64,000 nt of DNA from contig OU612070.1 in NCBI GenBank assembly GCA_914767715.1, forward strand, positions 10,991,501-11,055,500, given 5' to 3'. A program made the position numbers and the translations under genes. Origin of the DNA: Membranipora membranacea. Its lineage: Eukaryota; Bryozoa; Gymnolaemata; Cheilostomatida; Membraniporidae. Position 1 is the stretch's first letter; every line of letters starts with the position of its first letter. Below are positions 49,885-61,478 of the stretch, piece after piece. Under the pieces are notes generated by a model, which was not told the DNA's origin, made no database searches, and was given only the letters and a program-made list of their open reading frames with translations.

Positions 49885-50379
49885 AACTTCCTAAAGTTAA
49901 TTTTGAATCCTGTTTCAGAGTGTTGTTATAGGAACAATTAACAACGACTTACTTTAGTTGATTGCAAAATTGCCTTATAAACTCTTAGTGAATATGACTT
50001 AACGTCTGAGTACCTGACGAACTGTCCCTAATTTTACTTTGCCAATTACTATTTATGCATAGAAATCAATTACAACAGTATATTCACTAAAGTTATTGTT
50101 TATTGTCTTGATACTTATAAAAAAATGATAATGTAATTCAAATGATACTCACAGTATATATTGGTCCTTAGACTCCACTTTAGTTCTAGCGTTCCAACAA
50201 AGATCTTTGATTTAAAACTAGTATTTATTAAATAAAAATATAATGTCTTTTACTAGCTATGTAAAAAGTTCACTGTGCTGCTCAAAGAATTAAACTGTAC
50301 TAATTTACTGTTCAAATTTTCGGCCTTTATATAGGTGCCGATTTTTGTGCTGACTCTGCATGTTGTCGTTTGATTAGCT

Positions 50380-50859
50380 GTCAGCGGATTAGTGGATTAG
50401 TGTCTCTTGTGGCTTTGTTATATGAAACCGTTCTGTGGTCACGTCACGTGGTATATGGCTGCTGTTCCTCAGTCTACCTTCTGGAATTTATTGTTCTATT
50501 TTTGGGCTGACTTTGTTGTTGTTACTCCATGATTAATTACTTCCGTGTCACCCTGAAGATTACTTGGTACTTGGTGCTATGACGTTTTGGAAAACCAAAT
50601 TCCTGAAGATTAATTGGTACTTGGTACTAGGAAGTGTTGTCAGCGGATTAGTGGATTAGTGTCTCTTGTGGCTTTGTTAGATGAAACCGTTCTGTGGTCA
50701 CGTCACGTGGTATATTGCTGCTGTTCCTCAGTCTACCCACTGGATTTTGTTGTTCTATTTTTGGGGTGACTTTGTTGTTGTTACTTCCTGGTTAATTACT
50801 TCTGTGTCACCCTGAAGATTACTTGGTACTTGGTACTATGCCGTGTTGGAAAACCAAAT
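50380..50859. repeat. 259-bp tandem duplication
   Basis: GTCAGCGGATTAGTGGATTA starts at 50380 and again at 50639. Both copies run about 221 bp to GGAAAACCAAAT (50600 and 50859). The 38 bp between them repeats part of the unit (CCTGAAGATTA(A/C)TTGGTACTTGG). The copies differ at scattered single bases. No reading frame is conserved. Confidence 0.9.
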
Positions 50860-51272
50860 TACTGCGTCACTGGAATTCCTATTTTCTGTCTGGATTAGCA
50901 TGCTCCAGTTGTCTTCGTTACATCTTTGATGGATTACTTCTGCGTCTCTCTGCTCGTTGTGTATGCTTGTGACTACTAAATACCATGGAGGTTACTGGGT
51001 GCATTTGTTTTCATATCTATCTGTACCCTCTGACTTCTGCGGCTGGCTGAATATAACTACGTATCTCAAGTGCCCATTTTTGGTACTGACAGATTTCAAT
51101 ATATTCCTTGCTTTCAAAATTGAATGTCTAAATGTCTAAAAGTCTAAATGTCTAAATGTTTCATCATTCATTTTATGTCTGGATAAGTCATCCCTAAGGA
51201 ATCAAGCTGCCATGCTATTTCCCAACCATTACTATAATTTCATACAAAAAAAAGTTGATTGAAGGTGATGAC

Positions 51273-53145
51273 CATAGAGTTATTATATACTCTAGAGTGG
51301 ACAATGCAGTGCTCAAAACGTCCTACTTAATTATTGCGAAATTCATGACGAGACGACGCAATCTGGTTGTGCATGGCTAGTGCCTGTATCATATAAGTTA
51401 TCATTGAGAATATAGGAATTGAGCATGAAAATTTATGTTTTAGTGCGCTAATAGCCATTTTTTTGGAAGATTTTTCATGTCACACCATGTTGAACACTTG
51501 TAGGTATTTTCACTTGCAGCCATTGGAAAATTTTGCTATGTTTTCCCATGAAAATAAGCCAAAACCCAAACCGCAAACACATCATTGTGATGAAAAAAAA
51601 TTACCGGGCTAGCTTGTTTTTTCCACGTTTCTCTCAACCATAAGTTGGATTCTGTCTCTTTTACTCAAATGTTATCCATCAAGTGAGTTAATGTTATTTG
51701 TTCAGTATAAGGTGTACACATAGCTTGTGGAAAAGCTGATTGGAGGTTAAAAGTCGGCCGCTAAGTTCCGCCATTTGCAGAAGCAATTTACATACGGTTT
51801 TGACTAAGATTCGGCGTTTAGATTTCGCAATGTCATTTAAAGCTCTAAATTTCCTCCCCGGTGATGTCCTCTAGTTTTTGAATTCGCAAAACCATTCAAC
51901 CATACACAGCAGGTTTTGAAAGCATATGAATGAAGGTATTTTGTAACAAACTTTTTTGATAAGTCGCTGAGTATCAAGTTAATCTTTGAATGGAAAACTC
52001 ACATACATACCTATCCTGACTGACTCCAGATTTTTCAGAACAAACACTCACTAATGTGACATTTTAAGTGGACGGATATTTCTGATTTCTCACCATACTT
52101 GAAATAAGGGACCATTTGCTTCAGAGCGGTCGTTGTGGATGTTTGATAGAATTTTCTGGTATGATTATTATGACTATGGTTGTTGGTTTGTGTTTGTAAA
52201 TTAGTTGAGATGGCAACTTCAGCATCATACATAATATTTTGTATATACTCCAGTAAAGGCGCTGGCAGTTGACTATACATGTGTATTTGTTTGCATAGTT
52301 TTGAGGGAAGGGGGATTAGTGTAGTAGTGTTCAATCCTTTGAAATGACCAGAGTTAGCATTTCATACAGCTGTGATTCTCTGTCAGAAATGGATTGATGC
52401 TATAAACATATAAGAGAGGCAACCAGAAAGGTCTTATGAGCAATGAGGACTGACAGTAACACCACATCTGATTTTAGCACCAATCTTAATTGATCTTCTT
52501 TGACATAAGAAACAAAAAAGCTTATAATAATACCCTCAATAAAGTAATGTTATCTGGAGAGCAAATCTGAATCTTGACATTATGTACGCTGTGACTGAAA
52601 ATGAGGCAAGCGGCAAACTTTTACACTCCCCTTCACTTTTACACAGGCTACTTGTACTTCATTTAATCAAAAATGTGTAACATATTATTAGTGAGAGAGA
52701 CAGGACACAGCTTATATGGCTGGCAAGTGGCAGTAGAAAAAACAAGCTAGCCCCGTAATTTATTTTCATCACAATAATGTGTTTGCGGTTGGGGCTTTGG
52801 CTTATTTTCATGGGAAAACATAGAAAGTTTTTCCAATGGCTGCAATCACTGATATATATTCAAAGCACTGATATGAATTCATATCAATGGCTGCAAGTGA
52901 AAATACCTACAAGTGTTCCACATAGTGTGCCATGAAAATTTTTCCGAAAAAATGGCTTTAAGTGCTCTAAAACTTAAATTTTCATACCCAATTCCTAAAT
53001 TCTCAATGATAAATTTTATGGTACAGGCACTGGCCATGCACAACCAGATTGCGTCGCCTCATGGATTTCGCAATAATTAAGTAGGACAAAAACTGATGCT
53101 ATTTTTGTACACATTGTCCACTCTAGAGTATACAATAACTCTATG
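51273..53145. mobile_element. DNA transposon LTIR, copy 2 (longer form)
   Basis: Same CATAGAGTTATTATATAC ends as the copy in cyclin K. Perfect 8-bp duplications GTGATGAC lie at 51265-51272 and 53146-53153. The inverted repeats are about 350-400 bp. Compared with copy 1 it retains roughly 0.5 kb more internal sequence (about 52070-52590) and a stretch near 51955-52015. The only sizeable frame inside (99 codons, minus, 52035-52334) does not resemble a transposase, so this is also non-autonomous. One arm carries a 39-bp insertion at 52846-52884 bounded by 12-bp repeats. Confidence 0.9.
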
Positions 53146-53373
53146 GTGATGACTCACTAATATGTCAACTTTGGTTGTCTGACTATATAAGAGAGCAGAC
53201 AGAACTTTTGTGGAGCAGGAATACTAGACAAATGATCTTTTCAATAATAGTCGTGAACAAAGTATTCAAACCTTGTTTATTAATTATTGTTGTAGAAAAT
53301 CGAAAACGAAAGAAAATTAAACTGAAAGGTGATACTGCTGACTTGAACTGAAATGTCATGTTGATGACGCAAA

Positions 53374-53535
53374 CTTAAAGACTACCCAAAGACCAATGCA
53401 TGATATAGTCAGGCAGTTAGTTACGACAAGCAGATCATTGAAATGTTTTTTAACCATACAAATCTGACATAACTCTATCATACTATCATAAGTAACTGCC
53501 TGACTATATTATGCGTTGGTCTTTGGGGAGTTTTC
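53374..53535. mobile_element. Short foldback, family F1
   Basis: Arms of about 55 bp: ACCCAAAGACCAATGCATGA and TAGTCAGGCAGTTA at the left, matched by TAACTGCCTGACTATA and TGCGTTGGTCTTTGGGGA at the right, with a roughly 70-bp middle. It is the outer part of the 36391-36760 element without the inner arms, so it is an internally deleted relative. Confidence 0.85.
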
Positions 53536-53744
53536 AAATTCCAAATGTAATTTTTCCAGAGTTATTTAGAAAAGAATTGCTCTTTTTGTTTGCTGAAATG
53601 GCTAATATATTGAACACAATTGATGCGCCTCACAAAACAGCAAACTGATTCGAATAGCTGTTCACATAATTATATCAACTGTCATTCAGGCTATTATTCA
53701 GACATTTACAGTCAGTAAACTTGTGCATCACTTAATTTAAAACA

Positions 53745-54110
53745 GCATGCTATCCTTCTACCAGTCTTTTGACGAAAAAAGGGCTGAAATGCCTCCAATC
53801 GACAGCTCATCTTGCCCAAACCTGACGTTCCCTATCTGGAGGCTAACAAGCAATATCAAAGAAGGTGGACTCATAAAGTTAGAATATGTCTTATTGTTAT
53901 TTAAATGTCAAGGTCGAATTCAAATGTAGTTTTCATCGGGCAGTGAGCTCATTAAGACCATACTGAATGTCACCCTTCGTTTGATATCGAAATGAATTGG
54001 AAAAGAGTTTTCTTCTCTATAGTTTGGTACTCTTCAACCCACACAGCGTAGCAAAAAAAGGAGCAGAAATGAGCTTATCTTGCAAACGGCTTACAATAGG
54101 ATAAAAATGG
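53745..54110 (+). pseudogene. Degenerate TLR fragment (inner end of right arm)
   Basis: The plus strand reads LSFYQSFDEKRAEMPPIDSS and then CPNLTF ... LIKLEYV ... KCQGRIQ. This follows TLR-B/TLR-A ALSFSQYFDKVKTQLPPI, FPNLRF, GLKYLEYI and CQGQIHPW in order. Stops and frame changes follow. Further on, short matches to the HPSFDMDM and MSCKKSTTG segments suggest that most of the ectodomain was deleted. It is antisense to TLR-B and mirrors the fragment at 46629-46814. Confidence 0.8.
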
Positions 54111-54439
54111 TTTTTGATACATATTCTGCACCATTGAAAACTCACAGGGAGAGGTTCAATAATGCCAATGCTGAATCAAAACAAATCTTTTCCTATTATT
54201 TTTAGCTTTCAAGATAAGCCAATTTTAGCTCCTTTTTCCTATGTTGCATGGGTAGAAAAGTATCAAACTGGAGAGAGGACATCTCCGAATAGAGGTTTAA
54301 ATTAGAGCTCAGAAAACTGTCTATTAGTCTAGTTGCGATTGTCAATGTGAGGTATTTTACTTAGAACAAGCTACATACAGGCAGGAAGCATATACACCAG
54401 AGGGTGCAGGGGGCTTGAACACTCAATCAAAAAAGCTTA

Positions 54440-55820
54440 TCGATTGGGGTTATGTTTTTCGGAGTAATCTCCCTTGATTATTTACAGATAAGACCATACT
54501 TTTGCAAAGTTTTATATGAGCGATAAAGGAAGCAGATGAGACCATTTGCTGAAAAAACTCCTTAGTTCCAGCTAACTACAACTGATCAAATTATTCGGTA
54601 ATTTAAAAAATTGACCTATATGCTGATATGAAAAAGTATCCAGAAATCTTGATTTTTAATACAATTAAAATTAAAAAATAATATATGAAAACATAAAATC
54701 CCAATCAATCATTATGAATGCTAGGAAGGAAGGTGTCTTGAAATATGCGGCTAAATTACTTTTGCAAAAAAATTCCATATATGTATTAAGTTTTTAGATT
54801 AAATATAGAACTGTTTTATATTACAATAACATTGAATACATATATGTCACTCGGAATTTCTTTTCTGTAATCAATATTTTTTATTCTCCCTGATTGTATA
54901 ACAACAATACGAATGGTGTGAGATTAAATATATTTTATATGTTAGAATCATAAAGATATACAGTTCAGAGTTGATTGGTAATGAAAACATAAGTTGTTTT
55001 ATAAAAGGATTAGGGAACATGGTACCCTGACAGTTTTAGGTGAACAAACCACCACCACCGCGCTAAGATTCTGATGTAGTTCAGTGGTATTTTACCACTC
55101 CAGTAGTTGACTGCAGCCCACAGCACACTTTTTCTAAGGTCGCCGACCCTTACCAGCGTTTCCAGGTCCCCGACCTTGACCCGTGACCAAAATTCAGAAA
55201 TATCAGTGCACTAGCAAGCTGCATGCAACTGACTGAGATTGTGACAGCTTTCATTCCCCAGCCTATAGGAATATGACAGTTGTCAATTGAGAATATTCTG
55301 ATATAAGAAAGTTTAAGGATTGTCTTAACTTTAACAACAAAAAAAGACAGCTTATCTTTTTCCCTCTAAAAAATCGCTTTTTCGAGCAAAAGCTAGCATT
55401 TTCAGGTGGATTTATATAATACTCGAAATTCAAAGCTGGAATATTATCATTTCTTTTTATTTCAATGATAAATTTATTATATTATATAATGTAATAAATA
55501 TCAAATTATATTCGCAGTAAATTTTTGTCCCATAAAGTGGGTCAGCTTAATCCGCCTATGTAATTCTGCTCATTTTGTTTCCATCTTAATCTCCCTGGTT
55601 GCCAGACCAAAAAATGTGATCTGCTTCTCCAACGATAGATTATATAAAAAAATGCAAATTTATGGCCTCATCTGTTCAGCGCCTCTATAATAAGGGACAA
55701 CTTCTGATACCACCCCATTCGTATAATTTATGTAAGCATGTTCTTGTATATATCTATTGAATGAATGGCATACTTAAAAAAAATATTCACAGCTCATATT
55801 ATCTTTTAAAGGTGAAAAAA
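54440..55820. other. Block present only in the right arm
   Basis: About 1.4 kb of strongly AT-rich DNA inserted between landmarks that lie much closer together in the left arm (near 46290 and 46330). I see no long inverted repeat, coding frame or target duplication. It may be an insertion here or a deletion from the left arm. Confidence 0.55.
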
Positions 55821-56299
55821 AGTGTGTAAATAAGACTTCCAGGCATGTACGTACGTACACACAGTAATACCTGGACGTAATACAAAATATTATACTTGAT
55901 TAAAAAGATTGTTTCATTTGAAGGAAGGAGAGGATAAATGATTTGAGTTATTATATACTGAGTGTAAAATACTCTATAATTATCAGGGAGTGGGGACTTG
56001 ATAATTAATAAAGCAGATCAGAAATCAGGTCCTTACAAAATTACCCATGAATTCCAGATCATTATTGGATACTCTTTAAACACATGGAAATTGATGGATC
56101 ACATGAAGCATATTTAATGAAGCATTAGTATGGCACTTTGTGATAAATAAGGCGGGTAATGATACATACATTCCCACAAAGCAACAGCTATACTGATACT
56201 GAGTATCAGGTGAATCACAATCTTGGTATCATTGACCCATCGGAAATTGCATTGTGAGATACTGTTTCACATTTGCTATTGAATAAGTGAAAATAGAGG

Positions 56300-59200
56300 T
56301 CATGTGACAGGAACTAGGGCAATATCAGATCCACTAACAACAGCACCATTCTCACCAGGCCTTAACATTGTGGCAAGCATCTCTAAAAACTCCTTCGCAC
56401 AACATTCTGAATCCGCCATATCGAGAGATGAGGGAAGAAAGTTCTTGAAATTTGTACTAAATAACTTAAAGACATCTTTGTTTTCAGGATCTTTCTCCCC
56501 TACCCACCTCAGCAAATCTTCATATGACGTACCCTCTGTTGTTACGATGTGAATCTCTCTGTGGCGGAAATGCAGCGCCACTGTGAGAAGTTCATTGAAA
56601 TAAGGTTCAGTCCCAATAAAGCAGCTATCTGGAATCATAACAATGACTTTTAATGATGACTCCCTCTCCATGTTTTCTGTGATGGCTTGATTTGTCGATT
56701 CCCCAATTGGAATATCAAAACGTGATTTGATATCGAGTTGATACTGGGAGGCCAACTCCCAGATATGACCTGCCAACTCCTGATAGCATTCCCGCTCGTC
56801 AGAGATCAAATAATATTTATTTGACACATCAACCCCGTTTTCCTTGTTGCTGTACTGACCTCTGATCCAAGTTTCAATTCTAAGCTTGTACTGTCTCCAA
56901 ACGAAGAAACCGGTGACACCCAGGGCTGCCACGACCACCAGAGCACTGATTATGCCTATAGCAAAGTTTGGCATTCCGCTCCCTGAGAGGCCTGTAGTGC
57001 TTTTCTTGCAGCTCATTTCAATCTTTCTCCTTTGAACACAGTTGCTAATATTGCCATAATTCCCACAATTGTTACCGTCATCAAACTGAACAAATTGGGA
57101 AGAATTAACCAACCATTGTGCAAATATGTAGTTTGCAGATTCGCACTCACAATCGCAACTGACCTCATTACCCCTCATATCCACCTCAAACGAATGGTGG
57201 GACTCGGCATGGTCAGTTAGCTCGGTGAGCATTTCATTGTTGGTTATCACTGAGAAGTCATTTTTACTGATATCGAGATGTGTAAGGTTACCAGGGATGG
57301 TGATGTTTATAGTCTTTAAACTATTCCTAGCAGCAGTGATACTCAGTAGGTTTGGGAAATACTTTTTCAGATTGAGACTGAATGCGTTGTTGGGGAATGT
57401 CTCATCACCTTCATTTCTTAATTTATCAACACGGAGATACTCCAAGTGGTCGTGTGTTTCATTTAACGTACTCAGATCAACTCCTGTGCTACCTGTTAAT
57501 TCCATAGATGTCAAATTTGGAAATGTTTCCAGCAAATACTGGACAAATTTCGGTGAAAGATCCAGTCCATGTCCTAACACAGTTTTCATCTCACTCAGTC
57601 CCTCCATTCCACGAGTACAACACTTTATGGTCTGTTTGGTACAACTAGTAGTGCATGTGATATCAATCTTCTGTAAACTACTCGGTGCAAATTGACAAGG
57701 GCTTCCACATGAATGCGTCGTATTACAAAAGTTGCCGCCACATGCTGGAAGACTGTCAAGAATGTACCCGGATGAGATGTCTTGAGCAATGATGGTATGA
57801 AGTCTTGGGGGCAACTGATAAGCTTCAGTGTTCTGGGTTTCCAAATCAAGATCATAAAACGCAGCCTCAATGTGTTTGCTATCTGATAGGAACCACGGAT
57901 GGATTTGACCTTGACATCCATATCCAGTGAGCTTGTAATCTGATGAAAAGTCGATGTATTCTAAGTATTTCAGTCCGGCTTTCTTGAAATCGATTATAGA
58001 CCTAATAAAGTCTGAATAAGGTTGATTCAGGAACCTGAGGTTCGGGAAGGTCAAGTTGTTTATCGGAGGCAATTGCGTCTTCACCTTGTCAAAATACTGT
58101 GAGAAGGACAGTGCTGTGATGTTCGGAAGTGGTGAGAGTGCTTTGTTTTCACTTGTATTCACTAATGCGCGCAGTGTTATATCCATTAGTAAGACTTTCA
58201 AAGTAGAGGATATCATTGTCAGAAAGCGTGTACTGCTATACCCTCTCACTCGCTCTGAGAATAACCCTAAAAAATATCAATCTATTAGTTAAGATTGTAA
58301 AAAGTTTTTGTAGTGAAGGCTCTTGAAAACACATACAAAGGTTTCACTTATTATCCATTCAGATCAGCATGATTGACAGAGACCATAAAAGCCAAATCGC
58401 TTTCTGAGAGTTGTCCTCTCTGATTTCAGTTAAATTTAACACATTTAACACATATGAATATAATGTTAAAATGGCTTCAGTAGGTCCATGATATTTTTAA
58501 AATCCTTTCAGGTTTTGGCATGTACATATTTGAAAATGCACACGAGCATTGAGCAATAGCGGCTATGAAATAAGAAAGAAAGTTTTAACCCAGTAGACCA
58601 ACATACCAACAGCAGTACAGGACATATCCAGATACAGAGTATTTCTTATGGCCTCTTGAAATCCTCTGAGATTGAAAACATACAGACAATGTCTGAATGA
58701 CATTCTTTGTAGTCCCAATGACTGCAAATCTGCCAAGTTACTGTCATCAGTCAGATTGCATTTATCACCCCCTACAATAAAAGTCAGGTTATCACTGAAA
58801 TTTAACAGTCAAACATGCTTACATCAATTGGCAATGATGTGGTGATGCTATTATTGTCTTTCAGGGTAATAAGCTCTTCCCAGAATTCGTTTTATTCGAG
58901 AAAAAAAAAAACAAAGTGTATTTTACAGACTGAAATTTGCTAAAAATTAGTTCTGCTAAATATTAGATTAGATAGGCTCAGAGAAAGGAATATTGAAAAT
59001 CAGCAGTTTGATTGTAATTCAACCCGGGAGTTCTAACATTTGTGGCCAGGTCGGTCAACTTAAATCTGTAACTAGCAGGGTAATTAGAATTGTGAGACAT
59101 GAAGCAGTGGATTTTTCCTTTGCATGTATTGTTATCATTATAACTCAAGTCTGGCAGCTCCATGTCATATATTGGGTTTGATTAAACGAAGTTGTCCCAT

Positions 59201-61478
59201 AATTAAAAATGTCATTGAGATGTGGTCATTTTCTAACTCATATCAACTGATATTTACAGGAAAACCCCGAGAAACCTATCAAATATCGATTTGACTTGAG
59301 ATATAGTTAAAGCCTGCATAGCCGTATTGATCGATTTACCACACAGTCAAAAAAAGTTCAACTGAACACATGTCTAAATTGATCATCCAGAACAAATTAC
59401 ATACATTGTCCATTCTATACACAGTGATAAATATTTACTACATTACCCAAGTTAAGGATCGTAAGAGAAGAGAGATCCTTGAGGCTGACCATATTTACAG
59501 ATCCAGTAACATGAAGTTCAGTCAGGTTGTATGATAAAGACTGTATACTCTCATCATCCAAGTAGAAATTCCCACTATGAAATAATCGGAGTCTTTATAA
59601 AGCAGTTAATGTTTATTTCTGACGAGAAGTCTGAGTGTAAAAAATCCAGGATAAAGCATTCACAAGGTGTCAGTCATCTTCACCTTAGTTTAGTGTTCAA
59701 ACTCTGCCCAAGTTGCCGGTAGTGGCATATCATTTTTACCTTGGAAGTGAACAGGATTTACAGCAACAGGTAACTTCTCTTGACAAAACAAGAGACAGTG
59801 TAAGATCAAGCTGAGCTTGGAAGCATGGTGAAAATATTAGCTTCACTAGACTTGTTTTATCTTAGTTTGCTCAGCTCATGCATAGAGACTTACCGATTGC
59901 ATTTATTTGTATCTTTATTCAGCTTCAGCCTCAGATCAAGCTGTCTTAGATTTCTTAATGGTTCGAACACGCCAGGATAAAAGGTTGCGTACTCGTAGCA
60001 TTCTAAATTCCCTGATAAATCTAACACCTGGAGAGATGATAGGTTCCTGAACATATCTGCTCTGTAAGAGCTAAAAACAGGAAAAGAACTTACATCAAGG
60101 TTATGAAGACGAGAACTCTACCGCCTAAAGAAAATAAAAAACATCAGACCCTGTACACTAACACAAAAAGTTTGTAAATTTCTGTCAGCTGAAACCGAAT
60201 GAAACGAAATGAATGCTGATGTTGTTGTCCTTTGATGGTACTAAGCTACCATTACAGACTCATATGTACATTGTAATAGGTAAAATCTCAACCTGTGTAC
60301 ACCCAGTGACAGCTATCATTCTGCTTTCAGGAGGGTGGTGACAGAGCTCTAGTATTCTAGGTTGTCAATGGAAGCCAGGATTAATTGTTAGCAAGATTAC
60401 CAATTGTACCTGGTTTACTATCCACCTACCAAAAATAATTAGATTCACACAATCTCATAGTAATCAACAACAAAAAATTGGTACCTTATATTATTATTTG
60501 AGAAATTTAGCTGGGTTATATGCCATTCCCCAGCTGGTCCCTGTGGTAGACTTGATATGGTCTTTAGCCCACAATGACTGAGATCAATAATAATATCAGA
60601 GCCGTTACAGCTCACAAGACGGGAGTCACATACACACCAGCACCCATTAGCAGCGGAGCAGAGGGTAGAGTTCCACACCTCACATACTGATGGTGTGTCA
60701 CAGCTGTCTGCTCCAATGAACTGAAAATAAAAACGGTGCTTTAGATTGGAGGAGGGGGATGTTTGAGGACAAGTAAATGATAGAGAAATTTCCAAGTGTT
60801 TTTGACTGCAATCCCAAACAACTTGTAAACGGGGCTGGTCAGCTGCAGCAGTAATACATACAGATTGGTTAAGTTGAACCTCTTCATTTATCAGGATAAG
60901 GCAGTTCGGGTTGTTGTCTAATATAGGCGTTTCTAAAGCTATTAAAGATTAAAGGTTGCTATTGTAAGGTCATGAATTATCATGAGCATGGAGAGCTAAG
61001 TGCATTACAGCAATGTCTACCTTTATCTGTCCCATCTTTTCTTGCCATTTGGCTAAAGGGAAACCAGTGCACATACATAATGATTTCAGCCTTGTGGTAA
61101 ACACCCCTTGGAGTTCTCGGATGTGAAAGACACCAGACATCAATTTGGTAAACCCAGTTGAATGTGCAAACTTACAGACCATGTCCTTGTAATCACACGT
61201 CACTTCTCATCATAAATTCAAAGAGAGACAGAACAGGAACTCGCTGATACTTATACTATATTGAATCATACTTTGATAGCCAAATACTGACGCTTTCACA
61301 TAATCATTTGGAGTTGCCCACTCTCACATAAAGTAAAGGCAACTCCTGTTTCTACCCTGTTTTCTCTTTGGTAGAAAAGCAGCTGCATTCGAAGGAACAC
61401 ACTTGAGATACTTACCGATATGTATGTGAATATGAAGGAGAAGGATGAGACAACTAAACTTGGAGATTTAGTCCACAT
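56300..61478 (-). CDS. TLR-B: Toll-like receptor paralogue, LRR-transmembrane-TIR-like (6 exons)
   Basis: Inverted paralogue of TLR-A with the same six exons: 61478-61416, 60720-60485, 60070-59894, 59574-59447, 58771-58607, 58266-56300. The internal exons 2-5 are exactly the same length as in TLR-A (236, 177, 128, 165 nt). Phases agree and give 911 aa. The signal peptide exon (MWTKSPSLVVSSFSFIFTYIS, 21 aa) has diverged, then comes a cysteine cluster (ANGCWCVCDSRLVSC), LRRs, an LRRCT-like cluster and a membrane helix at 691-713. The TIR-like tail is almost identical to that of TLR-A (FDIPIGESTNQAITEN, YFNELLTVALHFRHREIHIV). Ectodomain indels include an extra CGGNFCNTTH segment that adds two cysteines and an N-glycosylation sequon, and loss of three residues in the DIRDASPNF region. 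Convergent with TLR-A. No disabling change seen. Confidence 0.85.

Larger units (their letters stand above)
45908..56299. other. Repeat-filled spacer between the two TLR genes
   Basis: About 10.4 kb with no intact gene. In order: the TLR-A 3' region; shared duplication sequence to about 46450; a TLR fragment (minus) at 46629-46814; undistinguished DNA at 46.8-48.1 kb; a four-unit foldback at 48161-48740; undistinguished DNA to 49.57 kb; 60-bp tandem repeats at 49575-49884; a 259-bp tandem duplication at 50380-50859; transposon LTIR copy 2 at 51273-53145; a small F1 foldback at 53374-53535; a TLR fragment (plus) at 53745-54110; shared sequence at 54.3-54.43 kb; a 1.4 kb block present only in this arm (54440-55820); and shared sequence leading into the 3' end of TLR-B. 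Confidence 0.75.
53745..61478 (-). repeat. Right arm of the large inverted duplication
   Basis: Reverse-complement counterpart of 39709-46814, carrying TLR-B. It differs from the left arm by an extra block at about 54440-55820, a longer intron 1, a shorter intron 5, and absence of the 48-bp palindromic element and of the F2 repeat in the TLR-A introns. Confidence 0.85.

Noticed and set aside
52035-52334. 99-codon frame in the middle of transposon LTIR copy 2, as a possible transposase
   Set aside because: Too short and with no visible catalytic DDE/DDD pattern or DNA-binding motif; largely missing from copy 1.
55937-55980. Possible fragment of the LTIR transposon end (GAGTTATTATATACT)
   Set aside because: Match is only about 15 bp in AT-rich DNA, with no second end or duplication.
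60970-61203. 77-codon minus-strand frame in TLR-B intron 1
   Set aside because: Absent from TLR-A, and including it would disturb the well-supported exon 1 to exon 2 splice; treated as intron sequence.
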